Below, in pieces: positions 43,074-51,297 of a stretch of DNA of 64,000 nt. A program made the position numbers and the translations under genes. The notes under the pieces are model-generated. The model searched no databases. It was not told the DNA's origin and saw only the letters and a list, made by a program, of their open reading frames with translations. Origin of the DNA: an uncultured Subdoligranulum sp. (GTDB lineage: Bacteria; Bacillota; Clostridia; Oscillospirales; Ruminococcaceae); NCBI GenBank assembly GCA_900545545.1, contig UQZO01000012.1:5768-69767 (forward strand), read 5' to 3'. Every line of letters begins with the position of its first letter. The stretch's first letter is position 1.

Positions 43074-45311
43074 ATGTGGAAAGACTTTTCCCGCAGCGAC
43101 CTGGCCCATACCCCCGCCGCCGTCCGGACCATGGCCTTGGCGGCACTGGCGGCCTCTTTTTTTCTGGCGCTGCTCTGCGGTTTGTTTTACAACGCCTGGA
43201 CCTATGAGGTAGACCGCATCCTGCGGGAGGAAGGGGGCTGGCAGGCCCGCCTGACCCTGCCCCAGACCGGCGCCGGGCTGGACCAGACGCTGGAAACGCT
43301 GGAACAATTTGCCCAGGTGGATACCATCACCTGCAACGACACCCTGTCCGGGCAGGATTTTTCGGTGGTAGACCTGACCTTCCGGGACAGATCCACCGCC
43401 TACGAAACGCTGGAGAGCATCCAGGCCCGGCTGGGCCTTTCCAACAAGCAGGCGGAGACCCACGACACCCTGTTGTCCCGCTACCTGATCACCGACCCCC
43501 AAGACCCCACGCCGCCTTTGCTGCTGCCCTTCCTGCTGGGCGTATGGGCTGCGATGGCCCTGGCCTTGGTATTGCTACTGCGCAATGCGTTTGAAATCAC
43601 CATGCAGGCCCGGCTGCACCGGCTGGGCATTCTGGCCAGCGTGGGGGCTACGCCCCGTCAGCTGCGCCTTTGCCTTTTGCAGGAGGCAGCCGCCGTTTCC
43701 CTGCTGCCGCTGGCGGCGGGCATCCTGCTGGGCTTTGCTGGCTGCGCCGGGGTATTGGCGGCGGTCAACCAGGCCGCTGCCGACCTGCCCGGCCGCCAAC
43801 CGGCGGTGTTTACCCTGCACCCGCTGGTGGTGCTGGCCGCGCTGCTCTCCGCCCTGAGTACGGTCCTGCTTTCTGCCTGGCTGCCCGCCCGCCGGCTCTG
43901 CCGCATCCCGCCGCTGGAAGCGCTGCGGGGTACCGCCCGGCAGCAATCCGCCTGGCGCGGAAAGCGCCCCCTCACCACCCGCCTGCTGGCGCGGTGCTTC
44001 GGCATCCGGGGCGAACTGGCGGGCAACGCCCTTTGCGCCCAGAAAAAATCGCTGCGCATCGCCAACATTTCGCTGCTGCTCTCCTTTCTGGGCTTTACCG
44101 CCATGCTCTGCTTTTTCACCCTGTCGGGCATCAGCACCCGCATGACCTATTTTGAGCGGTACCAGGATGCCTGGGACGTGATGGCTACCCTGCCAGATAC
44201 CCAGCTTTCGGATTTCACCCTCACCGATTCCCTGGCAGCGCTGCCCGACGTGGAGGACTGCGTGGTCTACGAAAAGCGGCAAGCCAGCGTTCTTCTGCCC
44301 GCAGAAACCCAAAGCCAGGCGCTGCAGGACCTGGGCGGTCTGGGCGCCCTGGCCGGGGCGGATGCCGCAGCAACCCAGAACGGCTGGCTGGTGGATGCCC
44401 CGCTGGTGATTCTGGACGACGCCAGTTTTCTCCGATTCTGTGAGGAGGCGGGCCTCGCCCCTTCGCTGGACGGCGCGGTGCTGCTGAACCGGGTATGGGA
44501 CAGCCTGCACAGCAATTTCCGCAACCGGCAGTATCTGCCCTTTGTGCAGCCCGGCACCGCTGCCCTGACGCTGGCAGAGCCCGACGGCACCGCACTGGGC
44601 GAGCTGCCGCTGCTGGGTATGACCGACGCCCCGCCCAACCTGCGGGAGGAATATGACCAGTATACGCTGGTACTCTTCTGGCCCCAGAGCCTGTGGGAGG
44701 CATGGGCACAGGAAAACCGCCTGCCCGCCCCCACCCAGACGCCGGAAGTGCTGGTGCGGCTGCTGGGGCATGAAGGCATTTTCCAAACGGAATGTGAAGC
44801 GCTGCAAGGTGAGGTTTCCGCCCTGCTGGACCAGGGCGGTTACGCGTACACGGTGGAAAACCGGCTGACCGAACGCGCCACCAACGACCGCATGATTCAG
44901 GGTGCAAAGAGTATTCTGGGTGCCTTCTGCCTGCTGCTGGCGGTCATCGGGCTGGCCAATGTCTTTCTCAATACCCTGGGATTTGTGGAGCAGCGCCGCC
45001 GGGAGTTTGCCCGGTATCTTTCCCTGGGCATGACGCCCCGGGAACTGCGCAGTCTGTTCTGGATGGAAGGGGCGGTACTGGCCCTGCGTCCGCTGGTCAT
45101 CACCCTGCCCCTCACCGCCGGGATGGTCGCCCTTATGCTGCGGGCCAGCTATCTGGACCCGGCCCTCTTTCTGGCCGAAGCGCCGGTTTTGCCTGTAGTG
45201 CTTTTTGCCTCGGGCATTGTCCTCTTTGTGGCGCTGGCCTACGCGCTGGGTGCCCGCAAGGTGCTTTGTTCCGACCTTGCCGAGATTTTGAAGGACGACC
45301 GTCTGCCCTGA
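43074..45311 (+). CDS. FtsX-like ABC transporter permease, duplicated module
   Basis: A 745-residue permease with two FtsX/MacB modules. TM1 (about 20-40), an outer domain (about 42-145), then a three-helix FtsX block (about 150-275, with RLHRLGILASVGATPRQLRLCLLQE) form the first. A helix near 325-350, a large outer domain (about 355-610) and the final block (LEQRRREFARYLSLGMTPRELRSLFWMEG) form the second. Such proteins couple ATP hydrolysis to peptide or lipid removal outside the membrane. The ATG at 43074 is preferred with GGGGGTGAG in front; an overlapping GTG at 43065 would add three residues. Ligand unknown, antimicrobial peptides likely by analogy. Confidence 0.88.
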   Translation: MWKDFSRSDLAHTPAAVRTMALAALAASFFLALLCGLFYNAWTYEVDRILREEGGWQARLTLPQTGAGLDQTLETLEQFAQVDTITCNDTLSGQDFSVVDLTFRDRSTAYETLESIQARLGLSNKQAETHDTLLSRYLITDPQDPTPPLLLPFLLGVWAAMALALVLLLRNAFEITMQARLHRLGILASVGATPRQLRLCLLQEAAAVSLLPLAAGILLGFAGCAGVLAAVNQAAADLPGRQPAVFTLHPLVVLAALLSALSTVLLSAWLPARRLCRIPPLEALRGTARQQSAWRGKRPLTTRLLARCFGIRGELAGNALCAQKKSLRIANISLLLSFLGFTAMLCFFTLSGISTRMTYFERYQDAWDVMATLPDTQLSDFTLTDSLAALPDVEDCVVYEKRQASVLLPAETQSQALQDLGGLGALAGADAAATQNGWLVDAPLVILDDASFLRFCEEAGLAPSLDGAVLLNRVWDSLHSNFRNRQYLPFVQPGTAALTLAEPDGTALGELPLLGMTDAPPNLREEYDQYTLVLFWPQSLWEAWAQENRLPAPTQTPEVLVRLLGHEGIFQTECEALQGEVSALLDQGGYAYTVENRLTERATNDRMIQGAKSILGAFCLLLAVIGLANVFLNTLGFVEQRRREFARYLSLGMTPRELRSLFWMEGAVLALRPLVITLPLTAGMVALMLRASYLDPALFLAEAPVLPVVLFASGIVLFVALAYALGARKVLCSDLAEILKDDRLP

Positions 45312-45323
45312 CGCCATACAACC

Positions 45324-45358
45324 AAAAAGACCCGCCGGTGGGCGGGTCTTTTTTCTGT
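45324..45358. terminator. Bidirectional terminator after the ABC permease
   Basis: AGACCCGCC (45328-45336) pairs with GGCGGGTCT (45341-45349), A run before and T run after. Confidence 0.85.
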
Positions 45359-45367
45359 TTGCGTTTT

Positions 45368-46009
45368 TTACGGGTTGAATACATCCTTTTGCCCGATCAG
45401 CTCCTGCAGCTCGTTCACAAAACGGCATACATGAAATCCATCGCACACGCCGTGATGCGCCTGGACCGCCAGCGGCAGCCGGTAGCGGTGATCTTCCTCA
45501 TAGTATTTCCCCATGGTAAAGATCGGCAGCAGATAATCATAGCCCTTTTGGAGGTTCAGATTGAAGCCCTCGAAGGTGACCCAGGGCACCATGGAAACGG
45601 GAAAGGTGTTGGCCGGGGTGCCCGGCTTTCCTTCCAGTTTCTGCACATCGCCGTACTGTTCCAGGTCCCGCCGGTACGCCTGCCGGAATGCGGCAAATTC
45701 CGGGTGGTACTCTGTCCAGAGATTGGAAAAAGTTTCGCTCTCCTTATGGAAAACCGTATAGCTGGGCAGCATCTCGGAAAACACCCCCAGCTCCCCCTTC
45801 TCATTGAAGGCGGTCCGGAACTCGCTGTGCCGGTTCACGAGGGTGGCAAGGGCGTACAGCATGGCGGGATAGAGCTGGACGTGTTCCTCGATGAGAGGGG
45901 TGATGTCCAGCTTGACGCTCATGCTGTAGGTGCAGGGCACCGCGAAACAGTAGTGTTCAAAATATTCTTTTCTGGGCCAGGTCTCTCTGTCAATGATCTG
46001 AAATTCCAT
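45368..46009 (-). CDS. cat: Type A chloramphenicol O-acetyltransferase homologue
   Basis: A 213-residue homologue of classical CAT. Family segments include WPRKEYFEHY near the start, NRHSEFRTAF, YTVFHKESETFSNLWTEYHPEF, PVSMVPWVTFEGFNLN, and the catalytic AHHGVCDGFH with His186 and the structural Asp. The trimeric enzyme transfers acetyl from acetyl-CoA to chloramphenicol. All active-site motifs look intact, so resistance is possible. The base composition matches the neighbourhood, which argues against very recent import from a low-GC plasmid. The ATG at 46009 follows AGGTG; the longer frame upstream is spurious. Remnants of other genes lie just upstream. Confidence 0.9.
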   Translation of the reverse strand: MEFQIIDRETWPRKEYFEHYCFAVPCTYSMSVKLDITPLIEEHVQLYPAMLYALATLVNRHSEFRTAFNEKGELGVFSEMLPSYTVFHKESETFSNLWTEYHPEFAAFRQAYRRDLEQYGDVQKLEGKPGTPANTFPVSMVPWVTFEGFNLNLQKGYDYLLPIFTMGKYYEEDHRYRLPLAVQAHHGVCDGFHVCRFVNELQELIGQKDVFNP

Positions 46010-46042
46010 GGAAACACCTGCTTTTTTGTTATTGCAGGGTCT

Positions 46043-46051
46043 ATTATAACA
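46043..46051 (-). promoter_or_regulatory. Extended -10 promoter of the cat homologue
   Basis: TG-T-TATAAT on the minus strand (hexamer 46043-46048), 34 nt before the start codon. No matching -35. No leader peptide of the inducible cat type was seen. Confidence 0.65.
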
Positions 46052-46247
46052 TATTGGAGTGGGGGTTGCCTGAAAAACCCACGTTCGCGGCGGTTTGCCT
46101 TCCGCTGCGAAAATTTTCATTTTGTATGTTTTTGACGAATTGTACAATACGGATTCTTTCTCTTTCTTTTGCGGAGACCTCCACTGCCGGTTTGAAGGGG
46201 CGTAGGGAAATAACCGAAGACCGGATGCCCCCGGCCCCTCTACAGCT

Positions 46248-46425
46248 CTATACCGCCGGGCGGTTCCATTTCGGCAGACAGACCGTAAAGGTACTTCCCA
46301 CGCCGGGTTCTGTTTGTACTGCCACGGTCCCTTCATGCAGCGCGACGATTTTCTTCACCATTGCAAGGCCCAAGCCACTGCCTTCCGTTTTGCGGGACGT
46401 GCCGCCCTGACAAAACACGTCGCTT
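46248..46425 (-). pseudogene. Histidine kinase C-terminal remnant
   Basis: The minus strand encodes about 55 residues with CQGGTSRKTEGSGLGLAMVKKIV followed by EPGVGSTFTVCLPKW and a stop. This is the last part of a histidine kinase ATPase domain (F box and G2 box). Everything upstream of the segment is missing, so it cannot be a working kinase. It abuts a remnant on the other strand at about 46415. Confidence 0.75.
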
Positions 46426-46564
46426 GAGCAAACCGGAAGAAATCGCCGCGCTGTATGCCGCCGTCAGCGCACCCGAAATGGGATACCTGACCGGCACGGA
46501 CATTTTGTGCGACAGCGGCTGCGTTGCAGGCAAGCGAGTTGGGCACAACGCTGTTTCCCGCTAA
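46415..46564 (+). pseudogene. Short-chain dehydrogenase C-terminal remnant
   Basis: The plus strand encodes LSKPEEIAALYAAVSAPEMGYLTGTDILCDSGCVAG and a stop. This matches the conserved C-terminal end of SDR/FabG-type oxidoreductases (RPEEIA...YITGTDLLVDGG). The catalytic Ser-Tyr-Lys part is absent. It is joined head on to the kinase remnant, marking an old rearrangement or insertion site. Confidence 0.75.
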
Positions 46565-46625
46565 TGCGCAGGAACCGACCGTAAAAAACAGGGCGGATTT
46601 TTGCATATCCCCTATCCTTCTTTTA

Positions 46626-46674
46626 CAAAAACAGGCGCGAGAGTTTGAAGCTCATCTCGCGCCTGTTTTTTGTG
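46626..46674. terminator. Strong terminator after the SDR remnant
   Basis: A 16-bp stem (46626-46641 with 46655-46670, AAAAACAGGCGCGAGA and complement), with A and T runs on both sides. It isolates the PadR unit from the remnants. Confidence 0.85.
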
Positions 46675-46689
46675 CATATCTCCCCTTTG

Positions 46690-46718
46690 TTGACAAAAGT
46701 CGTGCCCTGCTCTATTAT
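46690..46718 (+). promoter_or_regulatory. Sigma-A promoter of the padR operon
   Basis: TTGACA (46690-46695) and TATTAT (46713-46718) with 17 bp spacing. Confidence 0.85.
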
Positions 46719-46734
46719 ATCTCTATTAGATATA
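46716..46734. promoter_or_regulatory. Candidate PadR operator
   Basis: TATATCT-N5-AGATATA, a perfect 7-bp dyad overlapping the end of the -10 box, well placed for autorepression by the gene it precedes. Confidence 0.6.
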
Positions 46735-46747
46735 TTGGAGGTGTGGC

Positions 46748-47299
46748 ATGGAATACCTGATTCTGGGGCTGCTGATGCTTGCCCCCATGACGGGCTACGA
46801 GCTGCAGCAATTCATCCGGAAGAATCTGGCGCTGATCTGCTCCCACAGTGCGGGAAGTGTGCAGACCGCCCTCGCAAAACTGGAGAAAGACGGACGCATC
46901 ACCGCCCGGGAAACGATGGCGGGCCGCCGCCGCAAAAAGACATTTTCCATCACCCCCGCCGGGCGGGATGCCTTCGCCCGCTGGGTAGCCCAGCCCATGC
47001 AGGCAGACAAGGTGAAGAACATGGAACTCTCCCGCCTGTTCTTTGCGGGTCTGGCCCGGCCGGAGGAGCGTGTCGCTGCCATCCGGGATTATATCCGCCA
47101 AATGGAAGAGACACGGGGAATCCTTTTGGGGATACGGGAAAGTTTCCGCCGCATCCCTGCCGAGGAGCTGCCCGCCGGGACCGACTGGTCCCTGGTGCTG
47201 CGCTTTCAGGGGTACACTTTGGACTACGGCATCGCTGCTGCGGAATTTGAGATCGGCTGGTACAGCCGCCTGCTCACAGAATTGGAGGAACACCCATGA
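46748..47299 (+). CDS. PadR family transcriptional regulator
   Basis: A 183-residue regulator. The winged helix (about 3-80) begins YLILGLLMLAPMTGYELQQFIRKN and has SVQTALAKLEKDGRITARE, the recognition helix and wing of PadR proteins. The C-terminal half (about 90-175) is the helical dimer domain of the longer PadR-s2/Vir type. PadR repressors release DNA on binding phenolic acids, drugs or other small ligands. The promoter carries a matching dyad. The stop overlaps the start of the oxidoreductase gene (ATGA), so the two form one unit and the oxidoreductase probably handles the inducing compound. Confidence 0.92.
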   Translation: MEYLILGLLMLAPMTGYELQQFIRKNLALICSHSAGSVQTALAKLEKDGRITARETMAGRRRKKTFSITPAGRDAFARWVAQPMQADKVKNMELSRLFFAGLARPEERVAAIRDYIRQMEETRGILLGIRESFRRIPAEELPAGTDWSLVLRFQGYTLDYGIAAAEFEIGWYSRLLTELEEHP

Positions 47300-48690
47300 A
47301 AATCCTTGTGCTGAACGCCAGCCCCAAGGGCGGCAATTCCACCACCGTACATACGGCCCTGTATCTGCAGGCCCTGCACCCGGAACATCAGTTCACCGTT
47401 GTGCCGGTGGGCCAGCGCATCAAGCGCTACGAAAAGGACTTTGCGCCCTTGCGCGCCGAGCTGGAACAGGCCGACCTGCTGCTTTTCTGCTATCCGGTCT
47501 ATACCTTTATCGCGCCCTACCAGCTGCACCGGCTGATTGAGCTCATCAAGGCGGACGGGGTGGATCTTTCCGGCAAATTTGCCAGCCAGATCACCACCTC
47601 CAAACACTTTTACGATGTGACCGCCCACCGCTATGTGGAAGAAAACTGCTGTGACCTGGGGATGAGGGTCGTCCGGGGGCTGTCTGCCGACATGGACGAT
47701 CTGCTGACCGAACAGGGCCAGCGGGACGCCCGGAATTTCTTTGATCAGCTGGTGTTTTCCTGCGAGCATGGCCTGTTTGTCACGCCCCCTGCCCGGGCGC
47801 CCCGAAGAGAAAAGCCGGTGTATCAGCCGGTGCTGCCTGCCGCCCCCAAAACACCGGGGAAAGATGTGGTCATCGTGACGAACTGCGCCCCGGAGGACGA
47901 AAACCTCCGCCATATGATCGCAGATTTCCGCGCCGCCCTGCCCCTGGAAAGCCGGGTGGTCAACCTGCGGGAGTTCCCCTTTGACGGCGGCTGCCTGGGC
48001 TGTTTCGGCTGCGCCGTCACCGGAAAATGTGTTTATAAGGACGGGTTCGACGAATTCCTGCGCACCAAAATCCAGAACGCCGACGCCTTTGTCTATGCCT
48101 TTACCATCTCGGACCATTACACCCATTCCAGCTTCAAATGCTATGACGACCGGCAATTCTGCAACGGCCACCGCACCGTCACCCAGGGCAAACCCATCGC
48201 CTATCTCATCAGCGGCGACTACCGGTACGAGAGCAATCTGCGAATGATCGTGGAGGGCCGGGCCGAAGTGGGCGGCAACTGCCTGTGCGGCGTGGCCACC
48301 GACGAGGGAGATACGACGGCAGCGCTCCGCACGCTGGCCGATGGCCTGGTGTTTGCGCTGGACAAGAAACTTTCCCGCCCGGCCAACTTTTACGGCGTGG
48401 GCGGCATGAAGATCTTCCGTGACCTGATCTACGTCATGCAGGGCATGATGAAAGCCGACCACAAATTCTACAAAGAACACGGCATCTACGATTTCCCGCA
48501 GAAACAGAAAAAGCGTATCTTGCAGATGAAACTGGTGGGTGCCCTGATTGCCATCCCCTCGGTGCAGAAAAAGATGAAAGGTCAGATGAACCAGTACATC
48601 ATCGGCCCCTACCAGAAGGTCGTGGCGGACGCCGCAAAAGGCCGGACTTCCTCCGCAGAGCAGCCGGAAAAAAACGTTGCACCGGTATGA
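47296..48690 (+). CDS. Tandem flavodoxin-fold NAD(P)H-dependent oxidoreductase
   Basis: A 464-residue protein made of two flavodoxin-like units. The first (1 to about 170) begins KILVLNASPKGGNSTTVHTAL, the FMN phosphate loop of NADPH-dependent FMN reductases. The second (about 190-400) begins DVVIVTNCAPEDENLRHM, with a degenerate phosphate loop, but has CLGCFGCAVTGKCVYKDGFDEF, the cysteine-rich segment found in iron-sulfur flavoprotein-like reductases. A basic C-terminal tail follows. It may reduce quinones, azo or nitro compounds or other electrophiles under PadR control. Whether a cluster binds at the CxxCxxC-x6-C site is uncertain. Confidence 0.82.
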   Translation: MKILVLNASPKGGNSTTVHTALYLQALHPEHQFTVVPVGQRIKRYEKDFAPLRAELEQADLLLFCYPVYTFIAPYQLHRLIELIKADGVDLSGKFASQITTSKHFYDVTAHRYVEENCCDLGMRVVRGLSADMDDLLTEQGQRDARNFFDQLVFSCEHGLFVTPPARAPRREKPVYQPVLPAAPKTPGKDVVIVTNCAPEDENLRHMIADFRAALPLESRVVNLREFPFDGGCLGCFGCAVTGKCVYKDGFDEFLRTKIQNADAFVYAFTISDHYTHSSFKCYDDRQFCNGHRTVTQGKPIAYLISGDYRYESNLRMIVEGRAEVGGNCLCGVATDEGDTTAALRTLADGLVFALDKKLSRPANFYGVGGMKIFRDLIYVMQGMMKADHKFYKEHGIYDFPQKQKKRILQMKLVGALIAIPSVQKKMKGQMNQYIIGPYQKVVADAAKGRTSSAEQPEKNVAPV

Positions 48691-48824
48691 TGCACCACAC
48701 AAAAACATCCCGCCCCAGGGCACCGCAGCGGTGGTGCTGCTGCCGGCGCTGGCCCGTGCCCTGTATGCGGCGGTGTTTTCTTCCCTTATGCCAACCGCCT
48801 CCCCATCCGGAGAGATACGCCCAC

Positions 48825-48857
48825 AAACCGGGCCGCAGGCACGGCCCGGTTTTCCTT
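48825..48857 (+). terminator. Probable terminator after the oxidoreductase gene
   Basis: AAACCGGGCCG (48825-48835) pairs with CGGCCCGGTTT (48842-48852); the T run is short (TTTCCTT). The rest of the 205-bp gap holds nothing recognisable. Confidence 0.6.
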
Positions 48858-48895
48858 GGTGTTGGCCCTGCATATTCTGACAAAGGTGATGTACT

Positions 48896-49606
48896 ATGAA
48901 AAAGACCAAAATTCCCCTTTCCAAAAAACTGCTGATCGCCGTCGGTATCCTTGTCCTGCTCCTGGCTGTATGCGCCGGGGCTTTTTTCTGGTATGTTTCA
49001 GACTATTACCGCGCGGAGGATGTAGCTCTGGAGGTTCTGGCGCAGGACAGCGGCATAACGGTACAGGATAATCTGACCATCCTGTCGCCCTCGGTGCCTT
49101 CGGACGCCGCCGTCATCTTTTACCCCGGCGCCAAGGTGGAGGCGGAAGCCTATCTGCCGCTGCTGGGACAGATTAAGCAGACCGGCGTGACCTGTATCCT
49201 GGTGCATATGCCGTTCCACATGGCCATTTTTGACGCCAACGCAGCCGAAGACGTTATGGAACAGTTCCCGGATATCCAGCACTGGTATATGGCGGGGCAT
49301 TCCATGGGCGGCGCCATGGCGTCCCAGTTTGCCTCGGACCATCCGGAGGAGATCGACGGGCTGATCCTGCTGGGCGCCTATATCTACGGGGACTATCCCG
49401 CCGAAAAGACCCTGACGGTGTACGGTTCCCTCAACCAGAGTGTGGAAGACCACATTGATTACACCGAGAATGTCGTGGAGATCGAGGGGGGCAACCACGC
49501 CCAGTTTGGCAACTACGGTCCGCAGAAAGGCGATCTGCCCGCCACCATCTCCGCCGAGGAACAGCAAAGACAAACCGTCTGCGCCATCGAAGAATTCATG
49601 CAGTAA
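48896..49606 (+). CDS. Membrane-anchored alpha/beta hydrolase
   Basis: A 236-residue protein. An N-terminal membrane helix (about 10-33) places the domain outside the cytoplasm. The hydrolase fold shows the nucleophile elbow AGHSMGGAMASQFA, an acid likely in the VYGSLNQSVED region, and the histidine in EGGNHAQFGNYG. This pattern (GHSMGGA and GGNHAQFG) is that of the alpha/beta hydrolase family PF12695, whose members are esterase- or dienelactone hydrolase-like with unknown substrates. The ATG follows AAAGGTGAT. It is flanked by terminators and stands alone. Confidence 0.85.
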   Translation: MKKTKIPLSKKLLIAVGILVLLLAVCAGAFFWYVSDYYRAEDVALEVLAQDSGITVQDNLTILSPSVPSDAAVIFYPGAKVEAEAYLPLLGQIKQTGVTCILVHMPFHMAIFDANAAEDVMEQFPDIQHWYMAGHSMGGAMASQFASDHPEEIDGLILLGAYIYGDYPAEKTLTVYGSLNQSVEDHIDYTENVVEIEGGNHAQFGNYGPQKGDLPATISAEEQQRQTVCAIEEFMQ

Positions 49607-49765
49607 CTGGTTGTTGCCCGGAAAACAACAATGCTCATCCTGGCGAAGAAACGCCATTGAATCATCAAAAAGCATTCGGCAGAATGTCAATTTTTCCCTG
49701 TACTGGTTTTTGGTGAAGCATTGCCGCAAAGGCCGGGATGATTTCTTGCCCCATTTTTTCTCTAT
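49607..49765. other. Intergenic region without recognisable content
   Basis: Between the hydrolase stop and the terminator at 49766 there is no ORF with a ribosome binding site and no convincing repeat. A few A/T-rich patches suggest decayed sequence. Confidence 0.4.
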
Positions 49766-49810
49766 ATAAAATAACAGTCGGCTCCCACAAGGGGCCGACT
49801 GTTATTTTGT
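49766..49810. terminator. Bidirectional terminator between the hydrolase and GH32 genes
   Basis: ATAACAGTCGGC (49771-49782) pairs with its complement (49794-49805), extended by A and T runs on both sides. Confidence 0.85.
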
Positions 49811-49885
49811 GTTGCGGTGATTGGTGCGGGAATTTCTCTCCGCAGCCGTCTTTGTTCCCTGTTTCCGCCGCGGGGCGCTTATGTT

Positions 49886-51220
49886 TTATGCCCGGGCGGT
49901 GGTCACGGTGTCGAAGTCGCCTTCCAGCGTTCCGTCCAGCCCGAACACCACATGGCTGAGCACATACCGCCCGCCATCCAGGAAAATTTCCACGAGGTGG
50001 TCCGTCACAAAGATATCCAGGTCACAGGCATCCTGCCCCAGGGCGGGGGTGCGGGCGGTCAGGCGATAGCCGGGCAGGCCGTCCAAAACGGCGCTGCGGT
50101 CGGTGCACAGGCACCCGCCTTCCATCCACAGGCGGTAGCCGCCCACATTCCAGGTCTGCCCGCTGCGCAAAGTACCCTGCAGCCGCACCGGTTTGTGGTC
50201 GGCCAACGGCGCCAGGCCTTCCGCCGGTTGGGTGAAGCAGGCCGTGACGTGGGGGTGTACGGGGAAGCAGAGCTGCCCGTTCCGCCATTCCACCAGCCGG
50301 GGCAGGCTCATCATGCCGCGCCAGGGGGCACGGCCGTCGGGCGCATCTTCCACCGGGCGGGGCATCCGCATCCAGCCGATGAGCACCCGGCGGCCCGTTT
50401 CGTCCAGCGTGGTCTGGGGGGCATAGAGGTCCAGCCCCCAGTCCACCATGGCGGGGGCGCCCTGCAGGGTAATGCGGCAGGTGGTTTCGTCAAAGTCCAC
50501 CGGCATCCAGGTGGATTGGTCGGGGTACTGCAGCCCGTCCGCCGTGATGCCCATGGGGGAACCCAGCAGCACCCAGCGCCCGTCCAGGCAGAAAAGGTCG
50601 GGGCATTCCAGCGTGGTGCCAAGGGCAGGGTCTCCGAACCGCCCGGCGCAAGTCCAGGTCAGGCCGTCGGCGCTGCGGTAGAACAGCAGCTGGCCCACTC
50701 CGTCCCGGGTGCTGCCCAGCACCATCCGGAAACTGCCGTCCGCTGCCCGCCAGACCTTGGGGTCCCGGGTGTTCTGGGGGTCCCCCGCCTCCGGCGCGGC
50801 GGGCACCGGCAGCACCTGCCGCTTGGCGTCCAGGTTGTCGAAGGCGACCCCGTCCGGGGAGATCACCAGCGCCTGGCTGGCCTTGAACCGGTTGTGCAGG
50901 GCCCGGTGGATGTTGTCGGGGTTTTCCTCATCGTAGCGGATGGCGGTGTAGTAGAGGTAAAGCGCTCCGTCCACCTCCACCGCGCTGCCGGAAAACACCC
51001 CGTTGCGGTCGTAGGCCTTGCTGGGGTAGAGGGCGATGCCCCGGTGCTCCCAGTGGACCAGATCGTCGCTGACGGCATGGCCCCAGTGCATGGTGCCCCA
51101 GCGGGGCAGGTAGGGGAAGTGCTGGTAAAACAGATGGTACCGGCCTTTATAATAAATGAAGCCGTTGGGGTCGTTGATCCAGTGCCCCGGCGCTTTCAGA
51201 TGCAAAAAATCGTGCAGCAA
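49886..51220 (-). CDS. GH32 beta-fructosidase (sucrose-6-phosphate hydrolase type), copy 1
   Basis: A 444-residue intracellular enzyme with the five-bladed propeller of GH32 and a C-terminal beta-sandwich. Catalytic signatures: nucleophile Asp in GHWINDPNG near the N terminus, transition-state Asp in TRDPKVW, and acid/base Glu in LECPDLF. No signal peptide, so it splits sugars already imported, most likely sucrose-6-phosphate or phosphorylated fructosides from the PTS encoded in the same operon. The start is probably the TTG at 51220 behind AAGGAAGGG, directly before the conserved N terminus. An ATG at 51271 lies inside a hairpin and adds 17 unlikely residues. Last gene of the LacI-controlled operon. 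Confidence 0.9.
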   Translation of the reverse strand: MLHDFLHLKAPGHWINDPNGFIYYKGRYHLFYQHFPYLPRWGTMHWGHAVSDDLVHWEHRGIALYPSKAYDRNGVFSGSAVEVDGALYLYYTAIRYDEENPDNIHRALHNRFKASQALVISPDGVAFDNLDAKRQVLPVPAAPEAGDPQNTRDPKVWRAADGSFRMVLGSTRDGVGQLLFYRSADGLTWTCAGRFGDPALGTTLECPDLFCLDGRWVLLGSPMGITADGLQYPDQSTWMPVDFDETTCRITLQGAPAMVDWGLDLYAPQTTLDETGRRVLIGWMRMPRPVEDAPDGRAPWRGMMSLPRLVEWRNGQLCFPVHPHVTACFTQPAEGLAPLADHKPVRLQGTLRSGQTWNVGGYRLWMEGGCLCTDRSAVLDGLPGYRLTARTPALGQDACDLDIFVTDHLVEIFLDGGRYVLSHVVFGLDGTLEGDFDTVTTARA

Positions 51221-51248
51221 AACGGTCCCTTCCTTTCGGATGCACCAA

Positions 51249-51292
51249 AACACCCGGGGCCCTGCAGCCATGGGCCGCAGGGCGCGGGTGTT
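51249..51292 (-). terminator. Hairpin between the PhnP-like and GH32 genes
   Basis: AACACCC (51249-51255) pairs with GGGTGTT (51286-51292) and CCCTGC (51260-51265) with GCAGGG (51277-51282), followed by GTTTTGG on the minus strand. A weak intra-operon terminator or mRNA stability element. Confidence 0.5.
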
Positions 51293-51297
51293 GTGTG

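Noticed and set aside
46010..46336. N-terminal extension of the cat homologue (109 extra residues)
   Set aside because: The extension crosses the promoter and the kinase remnant, has no ribosome binding site, and CAT proteins begin at the MEFQIID position.
45368..46564. Mobile element carrying the cat homologue
   Set aside because: No transposase, integrase or flanking direct repeats were found, and composition matches the host.
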